This document shows positions 1 to 7,231 of a stretch of DNA of 7,269 nucleotides, piece after piece. Position 1 is the first letter of the stretch, and each line of letters begins with the position of its first letter. The notes under the pieces are model-generated. The model saw only the letters and a list, made by a program, of their open reading frames with translations, had not been told where the DNA came from and did no database searches. The stretch comes from Prevotellaceae bacterium UBA5903 (lineage in GTDB: Bacteria > Bacteroidota > Bacteroidia > Bacteroidales > Bacteroidaceae), in NCBI GenBank assembly GCA_002431845.1, contig DJEH01000003.1:1-7269 (forward strand), written 5' to 3'. The position numbers were made by a program, and so were the translations under genes.

Positions 1-51
1 TAAGCAAAATAAACACAATTAATAATCATCTAACAAAAAAACAACAAATCT

Positions 52-1554
52 ATGTTCGAAGGACAACCTAAAGGGCTCTACGCCCTTGCCCTTGCCAACA
101 CGGGCGAACGCTTTGGCTACTACACCATGCTGGCCGTGTTTGTGCTATTCCTTAAAGCCAACTTTGGTTGGGAGGCTGGAACTGCAGGAGCTGTTTACTC
201 AGTATTCTTGGCCCTTGTTTATCTTTTACCACTGTTTGGTGGCATGCTTGCCGATAAGATTGGCTATAGCAAATGTGTTACTACTGGTATCATTGTTATG
301 TTCTTGGGCTACGCATTGCTCTCTATCCCCGCAGGTGCAGGTGCACTGGCAGCTACATTGATGTTTGGTGCACTCATCCTTATCAGTGTGGGTACAAGTT
401 TGTTTAAAGGCAACCTACAAGTTATGGTGGGCGACCTCTACAACTCGCCCGAAATGCAAAGCAAGCGCGACTCTGCTTTCTCAATCTTCTACATGGCTAT
501 CAACATCGGTGCACTCTTTGCTCCTACTGCAGCCGTTAAGATTATGGAGTATGCACAGCATAGCTTGGGCGTGAGCGTGGCAGACTCTTACCACTACGCA
601 TTTGGTGTGGCATGTATTTCGCTCATTGTTTCTATCGGTATTTACTATGGTTTTCAAGGCACATTTAAGCAAGTTGCTGTATCAAATTCGAACAAGGGCA
701 ATGACAATGGAGCAGCCACTTCAAACGAACCCGAACTAAGCAAAAGCGAGGTAAAAGACCGCATTGTGGCACTTGTACTCGTGTTTGCAGTGGTTATTTT
801 CTTCTGGATGGCATTCCACCAAAATGGTCTGACACTCACCTTATTTGCTGAAGAATACACGGCTACCCACGCTACTGGCGCCGAAAGCATGCTGTTTGAT
901 GTTACTAACCTGTTGCTTTGCATCTTCATTATCTATGCTTTATTTGCACTTTTCCAAAGCAAAACTGGCAAGGGTAAGACCATTTCGGGCATTGTTATTT
1001 TGGCTTGTTTGGCAGCCTTAGGCTACAAGTATAATGCTCTCACCCCTGAGGGCATCAACATTGAGGCTCCTATCTTCCAACAGTTCAATCCATGCTTTGT
1101 TGTGGGTCTGACACCTGTATCTATGGCCATCTTTGGTTGGTTGGCAAAGAAGGGCAAAGAACCCTCTGCACCTCGCAAAATTGGGTTGGGTATGCTCGTT
1201 GCAGGCGTAGGCTATGTTATCATGATTTTGGCTTCGCTCGGTATTACCTCTACCGAAGACAAGGTTTCTCCTAACTGGCTTATCTGCACTTACTTGGTAC
1301 TTACCTTTGGTGAGCTCTTGCTCTCGCCCATGGGCATCTCGTTTGTGTCGAAAGTGGCACCTCCCAAACTTAAGGGTACGATGATGGGCGGTTGGTTTGT
1401 AGCTACAGCCGCTGGTAACTTGTTGGTTTCTATCCCTGGTTTCCTTTGGGGAAAGGTGCCCTTGGTGGCCGTATGGGGTGTGCTCGTAGCTCTGTGCCTC
1501 GTATCGTTTATCTTTATCTTTAGCGTAATGAAGAAACTCGAAAAGGTTTGCTAA
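52..1554 (+). CDS. POT/PTR-family proton-coupled peptide transporter (MFS)
   Basis: This is a 500-residue inner-membrane protein of the proton-dependent oligopeptide transporter family, which imports di- and tripeptides. The family motif ExxERFxYY appears as N16-T-G-E19-R20-F-G-Y23-Y24, so the first glutamate is replaced by Asn. GGMLADKIG at 63-71 is the MFS loop 2-3 motif. LFKGN at 117-121 holds the conserved TM4 lysine K120. FYMAINIGA at 146-154 is the second PTR signature. FWMAFHQNGLTLTLF at 251-265 and FGELLLSPMG at 419-428, with E421, match the C-terminal half. Many hydrophobic segments run throughout, and a hydrophilic linker at about 205-238 separates the two halves. In-frame TAA codons at 10-12 and 31-33 support this ATG as the start. 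The leader is A-rich with no Shine-Dalgarno. The gene stands alone and is convergent with speA. The family call is firm; the exact substrate cannot be read from sequence. Confidence 0.93.
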   Translation: MFEGQPKGLYALALANTGERFGYYTMLAVFVLFLKANFGWEAGTAGAVYSVFLALVYLLPLFGGMLADKIGYSKCVTTGIIVMFLGYALLSIPAGAGALAATLMFGALILISVGTSLFKGNLQVMVGDLYNSPEMQSKRDSAFSIFYMAINIGALFAPTAAVKIMEYAQHSLGVSVADSYHYAFGVACISLIVSIGIYYGFQGTFKQVAVSNSNKGNDNGAATSNEPELSKSEVKDRIVALVLVFAVVIFFWMAFHQNGLTLTLFAEEYTATHATGAESMLFDVTNLLLCIFIIYALFALFQSKTGKGKTISGIVILACLAALGYKYNALTPEGINIEAPIFQQFNPCFVVGLTPVSMAIFGWLAKKGKEPSAPRKIGLGMLVAGVGYVIMILASLGITSTEDKVSPNWLICTYLVLTFGELLLSPMGISFVSKVAPPKLKGTMMGGWFVATAAGNLLVSIPGFLWGKVPLVAVWGVLVALCLVSFIFIFSVMKKLEKVC

Positions 1555-1576
1555 TCGGCAAAACTTATAAACACTG

Positions 1577-1612
1577 AAAAAGGCTGTTCAAGTTGCATTG
1601 AACAGCCTTTTT
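1577..1612. terminator. Bidirectional intrinsic terminator between convergent genes
   Basis: A perfect 15-bp inverted repeat has arms at 1577-1591 and 1598-1612 and a 6-nt loop, GTTGCA. The core is GGCTGTTCAA/TTGAACAGCC, with five A on the left and five T on the right. The T-run follows the hairpin on either strand, so it can end both the transporter transcript (stop at 1554) and the minus-strand speA transcript (stop at 1637). It sits centrally in the 82-bp convergent gap. Confidence 0.93.
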
Positions 1613-1636
1613 ATATAATATCGGATTACCTATTTT

Positions 1637-3529
1637 CTATTCTAAATAAGTGTAACCATACAGCCCTGAGCGGTAGTTAGATATAAACTCTTTGCCTTCT
1701 TCGTTGGTTATCTTGCCTTCTTTCACAGCCTTGCTTACCCATGCTTCGAGGCGACGCACAAGACGCTTGGGGTCGTACTGAACGTATTCGAGCACATCGG
1801 CTACGGTTTCGCCATCAATGGTTTTGTCTATGCTATAACCGTTTTCGTCTACCGTTACGTGCACAGCATTGGTATCGCCAAATAGGTTGTGCATGTTGCC
1901 TAAAATCTCTTGATAGGCTCCTACAAGGAACACTCCTATGTAGTAATGTTCGCCCTCATGGAAGGTATGAAGCGGAATGTAAGAGGTTTGCTGATTGTAA
2001 TTAACATAGGCAGAAATCTTTCCGTCGGAGTCGCAGGTGATGTCTTGTAAGGTGGCAGAGACGGTGGGTTTCTCGTTTAAGCGTTCGATAGGCATAATAG
2101 GGAATAGTTGGTCTATACCCCACGAATCGGGCAACGATTGGAAGAGCGAGAAGTTGCAGAAATACTTGTCGGCCATCATCTTGTCGAGCGTGCGCAACTC
2201 GTCGGGCACATGCTTTTGGTGGTGTGCCAATTCGCTTATTTCGCGCGTAATGCTCCAATACAAGCTCTCAATCTGCGCACGTGTTTTAAGGTCGATAATA
2301 CCATGACGGAAGAGGTCGAGTGCCTCGTCACGTATGTCTTGTGCATCATGCCAATCTTCAAGCATTGAGCGTGGCGAAAGCTTGTCCCATATCTCAGTAA
2401 GGTCGTGAACCAATTGGTGGTCTTGCTCCGAAGGGTGGAAATCTTCGTTCATGTGGGGCATTGACACACTCTCAAGCACATCGACTATTAGCACCGAATG
2501 GTGCGCTGTGAGCGAACGTCCTCCCTCGGTAATAAGATTGGGATGCGGTATGTTGTTTTTGTTGGCTGCATCTACAAAGGTGTACACACAGTCGTTTACA
2601 TACTCTTGAATAGAATAGTTTACCGAACTTTCGGAGTTGCTTGAACGTGTGCCATCGTAGTCTACACCCAAGCCCCCACCACAGTCAACAAACTCGATGT
2701 TGAAGCCCATAGCATGGAGTTGTACGTAGAATTGAGCAGCCTCGCGCAACGCTGTAGAGATACGGCGTATCTTGGTTATTTGCGAACCTATGTGGAAGTG
2801 AATGAGCTTTAAGCAGTCGTGCATACCCATTTCGTCGAGCATCTGCAAAGCTTGCAATAGCTCTGACGAGTTGAGTCCAAACTTCGATGCATCGCCACCG
2901 CTCTCTTGCCATTTGCCCGTTCCGCTGGCAGCAAGTTTAATGCGAATGCCTAAGTTAGGACGCACACCAAGCTTCTCGGCAGTACGCGCAATGGTGATAA
3001 GTTCGGGCAGTTTTTCAACAACAAGAAACACTCGTTTGCCCATCTTCTGACCCAAAAGTGCCAACTCTATGAAGTTTTGGTCCTTATGTCCGTTGCAGAT
3101 AATAAGGCTATCACTGTCCATATTAGTGGCTAACACAGCATGCAACTCAGGCTTTGAACCAGCCTCAAGTCCAAGGTTATATTTCTTGCCATGACTGATG
3201 ATTTCTTCAACAACAGGGCGCATTTGGTTTACCTTAATAGGGTAAATAATAAAGTGCTCGCCCTTGTAGTCATATTCCTCTGCTGCACGGTTAAAACAAT
3301 CGGATGTTTTTTCAATACGATTGTCGAGTATGTCGGGAAAACGCAGTAGTACGGGGGCAGTGATATCGCGCGAATTGAGTTCGTCTACCACCTCTTTGAG
3401 GTCGATACGAACCCCATCCTTGCGTGGCGAAACGTAGGCATGACCTTTGTCGTTAATGCCAAAGTAGTTTACGCCCCAACCTTTTATATTGTAAAGTTCT
3501 TCAGAATCTTCTATTCTCCACTTACGCAT
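1637..3529 (-). CDS. speA: Biosynthetic arginine decarboxylase (PLP-dependent)
   Basis: The enzyme decarboxylates L-arginine to agmatine, the first step of the agmatine route to putrescine and spermidine. It belongs to the alanine-racemase-fold (group IV) decarboxylases. In the 630-residue product, YPIKVNQ at 96-102 holds the PLP-binding lysine K99. HFHIGSQ at 244-250, GGGLGVDY at 284-291 and the phosphate-binding EGGR at 335-338 complete the barrel domain. CDSDG at 499-503 lies in the C-terminal beta domain and supplies the cysteine and aspartate that complete the dimer-interface active site. The length is close to E. coli SpeA (about 658), lacking a little at the N-terminus, and no signal peptide is visible. 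It is the last gene of the topA-aroK-speA unit, starting 8 nt after the aroK stop with an A-rich CAAAACT before its ATG and no Shine-Dalgarno. No agmatine-processing gene is present in the window. Confidence 0.96.
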   Translation of the reverse strand: MRKWRIEDSEELYNIKGWGVNYFGINDKGHAYVSPRKDGVRIDLKEVVDELNSRDITAPVLLRFPDILDNRIEKTSDCFNRAAEEYDYKGEHFIIYPIKVNQMRPVVEEIISHGKKYNLGLEAGSKPELHAVLATNMDSDSLIICNGHKDQNFIELALLGQKMGKRVFLVVEKLPELITIARTAEKLGVRPNLGIRIKLAASGTGKWQESGGDASKFGLNSSELLQALQMLDEMGMHDCLKLIHFHIGSQITKIRRISTALREAAQFYVQLHAMGFNIEFVDCGGGLGVDYDGTRSSNSESSVNYSIQEYVNDCVYTFVDAANKNNIPHPNLITEGGRSLTAHHSVLIVDVLESVSMPHMNEDFHPSEQDHQLVHDLTEIWDKLSPRSMLEDWHDAQDIRDEALDLFRHGIIDLKTRAQIESLYWSITREISELAHHQKHVPDELRTLDKMMADKYFCNFSLFQSLPDSWGIDQLFPIMPIERLNEKPTVSATLQDITCDSDGKISAYVNYNQQTSYIPLHTFHEGEHYYIGVFLVGAYQEILGNMHNLFGDTNAVHVTVDENGYSIDKTIDGETVADVLEYVQYDPKRLVRRLEAWVSKAVKEGKITNEEGKEFISNYRSGLYGYTYLE

Positions 3530-3537
3530 AGTTTTGG

Positions 3538-4062
3538 TTATGGTAAAGATTTTTTTATTTCGTTAGTTACATATTCTATCTTATCGAACGAGTCGAGCAC
3601 ATTCACATCTATCACGTGTTTGGCCTTTTCGTAATAAGGCGAACGTTGTGCTATCTGCTCTGTGATAAAGGTGCGCAACTCTTCGGGCGACTTGTCTTTA
3701 AGTAGTGGTCGTTCGCTACGACTCATCGTAAGATGCTGCATAATGGTATCTACTGATGCCTTGAGGTAGAACACCTCGCCCACTTGGTTCATATAGTCCA
3801 TATTGTCGAAAAAGCATGGCGTGCCACCTCCACACGACAGAACTACATCCTCAAACTCTGCCACTTCGTGTAGCATACGCTGCTCAAGGTCGCGAAAGTA
3901 CGGTTCGCCTTTATCGGCAAATATCTGCGGTATCTTGGTGTGGAAACGCTCTTCTATATACCAATCAAGGTCGTAGAAGGTCTTGTTTAGTTCCTTTGCC
4001 AAATCGCGCCCTACTGTGGTTTTACCCACACACATATATCCTACGAGTATGATACTTTTCAT
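3538..4062 (-). CDS. aroK: Shikimate kinase
   Basis: This cytoplasmic P-loop kinase phosphorylates shikimate to shikimate 3-phosphate with ATP, the fifth step of the chorismate pathway. The 174-residue product has the usual family length. Visible motifs are the Walker A sequence GYMCVGKTT at 8-16 (K14), DLD at 31-33 with the shikimate-binding aspartate, FRDLE at 56-60 with R57, and the glycine triplet at 78-80 in SCGGGTP. SERPLL at 116-121 is the lid segment with R117, and QRSPYYEKA at 139-147 carries the late substrate-binding R140. Its ATG overlaps the topA TGA by 4 nt (ATGA), which suggests translational coupling. No good Shine-Dalgarno precedes it, only purine-rich topA coding sequence. 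The symbol could equally be aroL; aroK is used by convention for a single biosynthetic copy. No key residue is missing. Confidence 0.95.
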   Translation of the reverse strand: MKSIILVGYMCVGKTTVGRDLAKELNKTFYDLDWYIEERFHTKIPQIFADKGEPYFRDLEQRMLHEVAEFEDVVLSCGGGTPCFFDNMDYMNQVGEVFYLKASVDTIMQHLTMSRSERPLLKDKSPEELRTFITEQIAQRSPYYEKAKHVIDVNVLDSFDKIEYVTNEIKKSLP

Positions 4063-6425
4063 TCGCTTTTCTTCTTTGTTGTGCGACGTGTGGTTGTCTT
4101 TTTAGTCTTCGAAGATTCGCTTTCAATTATCTGTTTGCATTCTTCAAGCGTAAGTTCTGTGGCACGTTCAGCATCCTTTTTAGGTAGTTTATAGTTCTTA
4201 CCCTTATAAGATATGTAAGGACCCCAACGTCCGGCACGAACCTCAAGTTCGGGCTCTTCGGCAAATTGCTTGAGATGACTTGCAGCGTCTTTAGCTCGCT
4301 TTTCCTTTATCAATTCAATGGCTCTATCGAGCGTTACTTCAAGCGGATCTTCGCCCTTAGGGATAGACACAAACAACTTGCCCAACTGTACGTACGGACC
4401 AAAACGACCTGCGTTTACACGGACGTTCTGCTCTTCAAACTCACCTAAGTTGCGTGGCAATTTAAAGAGTTCAAGTGCCTCGTCAAGCGTTATGGTTTCA
4501 ATGCTTTGGCCCTTTGCTAAATTGGCAAAACGCGGTTTTTCTTCATCGCTGGGTAAGCCTATTTGTGCTATCGGACCATAGCGGCCTATCTTCACACTTA
4601 CAGGTTTGCCCGATACGGGGTCAGTACCCAATTCGCGCTCTCCTACACGGTGCTCGGTTTTTTGGTTGAGTGTGCGCTCTACTTGTGGTTCAAAGTCCTT
4701 GTAGAAGCCACTTATCATTTGTGTCCAATTTTCCTTGCCCTCGGCCACTTCGTCAAACTGCTTCTCTACGTTTGCCGTGAAGTTGTAGTCCATTATCTCA
4801 GGGAAGTATTGCATCAAAAAGTCGTTTACCACAAGGCCAATATCTGTTGGCACGAGTTTGCCTCGGTTGCTTCCAACCTTTTCTGTCAATGTTTCGGTAG
4901 TAATGGCATCATTTGTCAGGGTAAGTTGCTCATAATTGCGAGGGGTACCTTCGTCTTCGCCCTTCACAACATATTGGCGTTGCTGTATGGTAGAGATGGT
5001 TGGTGCATACGTAGAGGGGCGGCCTATGCCCAACTCTTCGAGTTTGTGTACAAGCGATGCCTCTGTGTAACGAGGCGGCTGCTGACTGAAACGTTGTTGC
5101 GCCACAACCTCACGACGCTGCAAGGTGTCGCCCTCTTTCATGGGCGGTAACAAGTGGCTTTCGTCAATTGAAGAAGAGGTTTGGGGAGTATCATCATCAT
5201 TGCGACTCTCGTTGTATACACGCAAGAAGCCATCAAATTTCACGACCTCACCAGTGGCTTGGAAATGTTCTTCGGCACTACTCACCTGTATGTTCACTGT
5301 GGTTTTTTCGAGTTTTGCATCTGCCATTTGGCATGCAATGGTGCGACGCCAAATCAATTCGTAAAGGCGCTTTTCTTGCGAAGTACCCTCAATATTTCGG
5401 CGCGACATGTCGGTGGGACGAATGGCCTCGTGTGCCTCTTGTGCTCCCTTTGAATGAGTGTGGAAAACTCTGCGTTTGTGGTAGTCTGCCCCCATCATAT
5501 CGGTGATAAGCTGGCTGCAACTGTTTAGGCAGAGGTCTGAAAGGTTCATTGAGTCGGTACGCATGTAAGTGATGTAACCCGACTCATAAAGACTTTGTGC
5601 CACACGCATGGTCATTGCCACAGGAAAACTCAATTTGCGTGCTGCCTCTTGTTGCAAAGTAGAGGTGGTGAAAGGTGGAGCTGGGGTGCGTGTTAGCGGA
5701 CGCGTAGTGATGTTGTCTATCGTAAACGTTGCTTGCTTACAATCATTCAAAAATGCTTCTGCCTCAGCCTTGGTATCAAAGCGTTTGTTTAGTTCTGCTT
5801 TAAGCAACGACACTTTGCCGTCGGAGTTTTTCACCTCGAACAAGGCGGTAACTCGATAGTTTGATTCGGGCTTAAAACGCTGTATTTCGCGTTCGCGCTC
5901 TACAATGAGTCGTACCGTTACGCTCTGCACACGTCCGGCAGAAAGGCTCGGACGCACCTTACGCCACAATACGGGCGAGAGTTTGAAACCCACCAAACGA
6001 TCGAGCACGCGACGTGCTTGTTGTGCATCAACAAGATTCAAGTCGATGTGGCGCGGATGCTTAATGGCATTGAGTATTGCTGGCTTGGTAATTTCGTGAA
6101 ATACTATGCGGCGTGTGTCCTTAGGATCGAGTCCTAACACCTCTGCCAAGTGCCACGAGATGGCTTCTCCTTCGCGGTCCTCATCGGATGCAAGCCATAC
6201 GGCTTCCGACTTTTTGGCTTGCGCCTTGAGTTCGCTTACAACTCTCTTTTTATCTGCTGGAATTTCATATTGTGGTTCGAATGTTTCGAGATCTACGCCA
6301 AAGTTTTTCTTCTTTAAATCGCGTATATGACCATAGCTTGACATCACTTTATAGTCGGAGCCAAGAAACTTCTCAATGGTCTTCGCCTTGGCAGGAGACT
6401 CAACAATCACTAAGTTCTTTTGCAT
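4059..6425 (-). CDS. topA: DNA topoisomerase I (type IA)
   Basis: The protein relaxes negatively supercoiled DNA by breaking one strand through a 5'-phosphotyrosine link. In its 788 residues the TOPRIM domain opens with VIVESPAKAKTIEKFLG at 6-22 (E9). It includes SYGHIRDL at 30-37 and the metal-binding DEDREGE at 81-87 (D81, D83, E85). SAGRVQS lies at 162-168. The catalytic tyrosine is Y287 in GYITYMRTDS at 283-292, and ELGIGRPSTYA follows at 464-474. After about 595 there are three GR(Y/F/W)GP repeats at 614, 673 and 732, then a Lys/Thr/Arg-rich tail at 773-788. No tetracysteine zinc ribbons are present, unlike E. coli TopA, but this repeat-type C-terminus is normal in several phyla. It is the first gene of the operon with aroK and speA, and a Bacteroides-type promoter lies just upstream. 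The ATG is followed at once by the conserved N-terminus, which fixes the start. Confidence 0.97.
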   Translation of the reverse strand: MQKNLVIVESPAKAKTIEKFLGSDYKVMSSYGHIRDLKKKNFGVDLETFEPQYEIPADKKRVVSELKAQAKKSEAVWLASDEDREGEAISWHLAEVLGLDPKDTRRIVFHEITKPAILNAIKHPRHIDLNLVDAQQARRVLDRLVGFKLSPVLWRKVRPSLSAGRVQSVTVRLIVEREREIQRFKPESNYRVTALFEVKNSDGKVSLLKAELNKRFDTKAEAEAFLNDCKQATFTIDNITTRPLTRTPAPPFTTSTLQQEAARKLSFPVAMTMRVAQSLYESGYITYMRTDSMNLSDLCLNSCSQLITDMMGADYHKRRVFHTHSKGAQEAHEAIRPTDMSRRNIEGTSQEKRLYELIWRRTIACQMADAKLEKTTVNIQVSSAEEHFQATGEVVKFDGFLRVYNESRNDDDTPQTSSSIDESHLLPPMKEGDTLQRREVVAQQRFSQQPPRYTEASLVHKLEELGIGRPSTYAPTISTIQQRQYVVKGEDEGTPRNYEQLTLTNDAITTETLTEKVGSNRGKLVPTDIGLVVNDFLMQYFPEIMDYNFTANVEKQFDEVAEGKENWTQMISGFYKDFEPQVERTLNQKTEHRVGERELGTDPVSGKPVSVKIGRYGPIAQIGLPSDEEKPRFANLAKGQSIETITLDEALELFKLPRNLGEFEEQNVRVNAGRFGPYVQLGKLFVSIPKGEDPLEVTLDRAIELIKEKRAKDAASHLKQFAEEPELEVRAGRWGPYISYKGKNYKLPKKDAERATELTLEECKQIIESESSKTKKTTTRRTTKKKSE

Positions 6426-6444
6426 AGTTTTCTGTTTTATGGTG

Positions 6445-6475
6445 CAAAAGTAGTGTAAGGTTGCAAAACAACAAA
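6445..6475 (-). promoter_or_regulatory. Bacteroides-type promoter for topA-aroK-speA
   Basis: On the minus strand a -33-like TTTG at 6475-6472 is followed after 19 nt by TACTTTTG at 6452-6445, an exact match to the -7 consensus TAnnTTTG of the primary Bacteroidota sigma factor. The spacing is within the usual range. Transcription would start a few bases further on, near 6438-6441. This leaves a leader of only about 13-16 nt, A-rich and without a Shine-Dalgarno, before the ATG at 6425. A second TTTG at 6467-6464 is too close to fit. Confidence 0.72.
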
Positions 6476-6632
6476 ACTAAATGCTAAATTATTTGGCTTT
6501 CAATGCAATGCCTTTGCGCAATTATAATATAAATGATGGAAACATTTAAAGCTATATCCAGCAAGTAGATATTAAGGACTTTATTAATGTTTAAATTCTG
6601 TGCATAGTGCCCTAAATCTCTATTGTTTATAT

Positions 6633-6680
6633 AAAAAGTACATGGCGCTACGCTATTTATCAGCATAACGCCATGTACTT
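6633..6680 (-). terminator. Intrinsic terminator downstream of yqeY
   Basis: A perfect 12-bp inverted repeat has arms at 6636-6647 (AAGTACATGGCG) and 6669-6680. It can extend inward past C/A mismatches through TA/TA and GCT/AGC pairs to a 7-nt loop at 6655-6661. On the minus strand the stem runs into TTTTTAT (6637-6631), the expected U-tract, about 100 nt beyond the yqeY stop. On the plus strand the following sequence is AT-rich but lacks a clean T-run, and no plus-strand gene lies before it. It could also be a small repeated palindromic element, which only a genome-wide search would show. Confidence 0.7.
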
Positions 6681-6703
6681 ATTTATGTATATAAGTTTTT
6701 ATA

Positions 6704-6770
6704 TAAGTAGGTATTCAATATTAATTTATATGTCTAACATTAATTGATATGAATTTTAAGCACCTACTTA
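6704..6770 (-). repeat. Inverted repeat in the yqeY 3' region
   Basis: TAAGTAGGT at 6704-6712 is exactly complementary to ACCTACTTA at 6762-6770. Just inside it, ATTCA at 6713-6717 pairs with TGAAT at 6750-6754, leaving a 7-nt bulge on one side. The enclosed sequence contains a near-perfect 13-base direct repeat (6720-6732 and 6739-6751, one mismatch, 19-nt period). The structure begins 11 nt after the yqeY stop and could fold the 3' end of its mRNA. The sequence is very AT-rich, so chance is a real alternative for the direct repeat and the inner pairing. Confidence 0.4.
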
Positions 6771-6781
6771 ACAAGTGCTAA

Positions 6782-7231
6782 TTAAGCAAGGAGTTGCTTA
6801 ACGAGTGTAGAGATAGCCTTGCCATCGGCACGACCCGCAAGTTTTTTACTTGCAGTGCCCATCACCTTGCCCATATCCTTCATGCTTGTAGCTCCTACCT
6901 CGGCTATAATGGCCTTGATTTCGGCTTCAAGTTCTTCGGCACTAAGAGCCTTTGGCAAGTATTCGTCAATGATGTTGGCTTGTGCTTCCTCTTCCTCGGC
7001 CAAGTCGGGACGATTTTGCTCTTTGTAGAGAGCTGCTGTATCGTGCCCTTGCTTGGAGAGTTTAGCTAATATTTTTAAAGCTGCAGCATCCTCCAAAGTA
7101 TCGTTGGCACCTGGAGCTGTTTTAGCCTCAATAAAGAACTTTTTAACGTTGCGCAATGCCTCCAAACGGATTTTATCCTTTGCTTTCATTGCGGCAATAA
7201 TGTCTTTGCTTACTTTTTCAAAAATATCCAT
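6782..7231 (-). CDS. yqeY: GatB/YqeY domain-containing protein
   Basis: This is a small cytoplasmic protein of the YqeY family, related to the C-terminal tRNA-interacting domain of GatB, the amidotransferase subunit. The biochemical role of stand-alone YqeY proteins is not established. The 149-residue product is mostly helical and of family length. Typical positions are LEALRNVK at 23-30, the YLPK segment at 91-94, KDMGKVMG at 118-125 and the conserved GRADGK at 133-138, followed by a short C-terminal helix. The ATG at 7231 is preferred because the product then begins MDIFEKVSKD, as expected. A TTG at 7240 would add only three residues and has no supporting signal. The 38 bp upstream show no TAnnTTTG promoter, so the gene may be the tail of an operon beyond the window. 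In many Bacteroidota it follows ftsZ (from memory). Transcription probably ends at the hairpin at 6633-6680. Confidence 0.9.
   Translation of the reverse strand: MDIFEKVSKDIIAAMKAKDKIRLEALRNVKKFFIEAKTAPGANDTLEDAAALKILAKLSKQGHDTAALYKEQNRPDLAEEEEAQANIIDEYLPKALSAEELEAEIKAIIAEVGATSMKDMGKVMGTASKKLAGRADGKAISTLVKQLLA

Larger units (their letters stand above)
6426..6781. other. Gene-free AT-rich interval between topA and yqeY
   Basis: These 356 bp carry no credible gene. Reading on the minus strand from yqeY, they hold a folded 3' region (6704-6770), a strong terminator-like hairpin (6633-6680), about 155 bp of AT-rich sequence in which I recognise nothing (about 6476-6632), and the topA promoter (6445-6475). 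The one ATG-to-stop frame of 60 codons here starts inside the hairpin stem and has a low-complexity Ile/Asn-rich product. It is not counted as a gene. No tRNA-like cloverleaf was seen. Confidence 0.8.

Noticed and set aside
1..51. Promoter for the peptide transporter in the left-edge 51 bases
   Set aside because: No TAnnTTTG or suitably spaced TTTG is visible. The stretch reads as A-rich leader, so the promoter is probably outside the window.
654..929. 91-codon minus-strand open frame opposite the peptide transporter
   Set aside because: It is a shadow of the transporter coding region with no motif and no separate signals.
4563..5150. 195-codon plus-strand open frame opposite topA
   Set aside because: It lies entirely antisense to a conserved stretch of topA. 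Its Cys-, Leu- and Tyr-rich product has no recognisable motif. Long antisense frames arise by chance opposite coding sequence.
5168..5506. 112-codon plus-strand open frame opposite topA
   Set aside because: It is antisense to conserved topA sequence, overlaps other overlapping chance frames, and has no recognisable domain.
6484..6666. 60-codon minus-strand open frame in the topA-yqeY gap
   Set aside because: It starts inside the terminator-like stem, has an Ile/Asn-rich low-complexity product, and shows no promoter or family resemblance. It is compatible with chance in AT-rich DNA.
6759..6779. 5-bp hairpin AGCAC/GTGCT just after the yqeY stop as a terminator
   Set aside because: The stem is short, the loop is 11 nt, and no T-run follows on the minus strand. 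It also competes with the 9-bp pairing of 6762-6770. The hairpin at 6633-6680 is a far better terminator.
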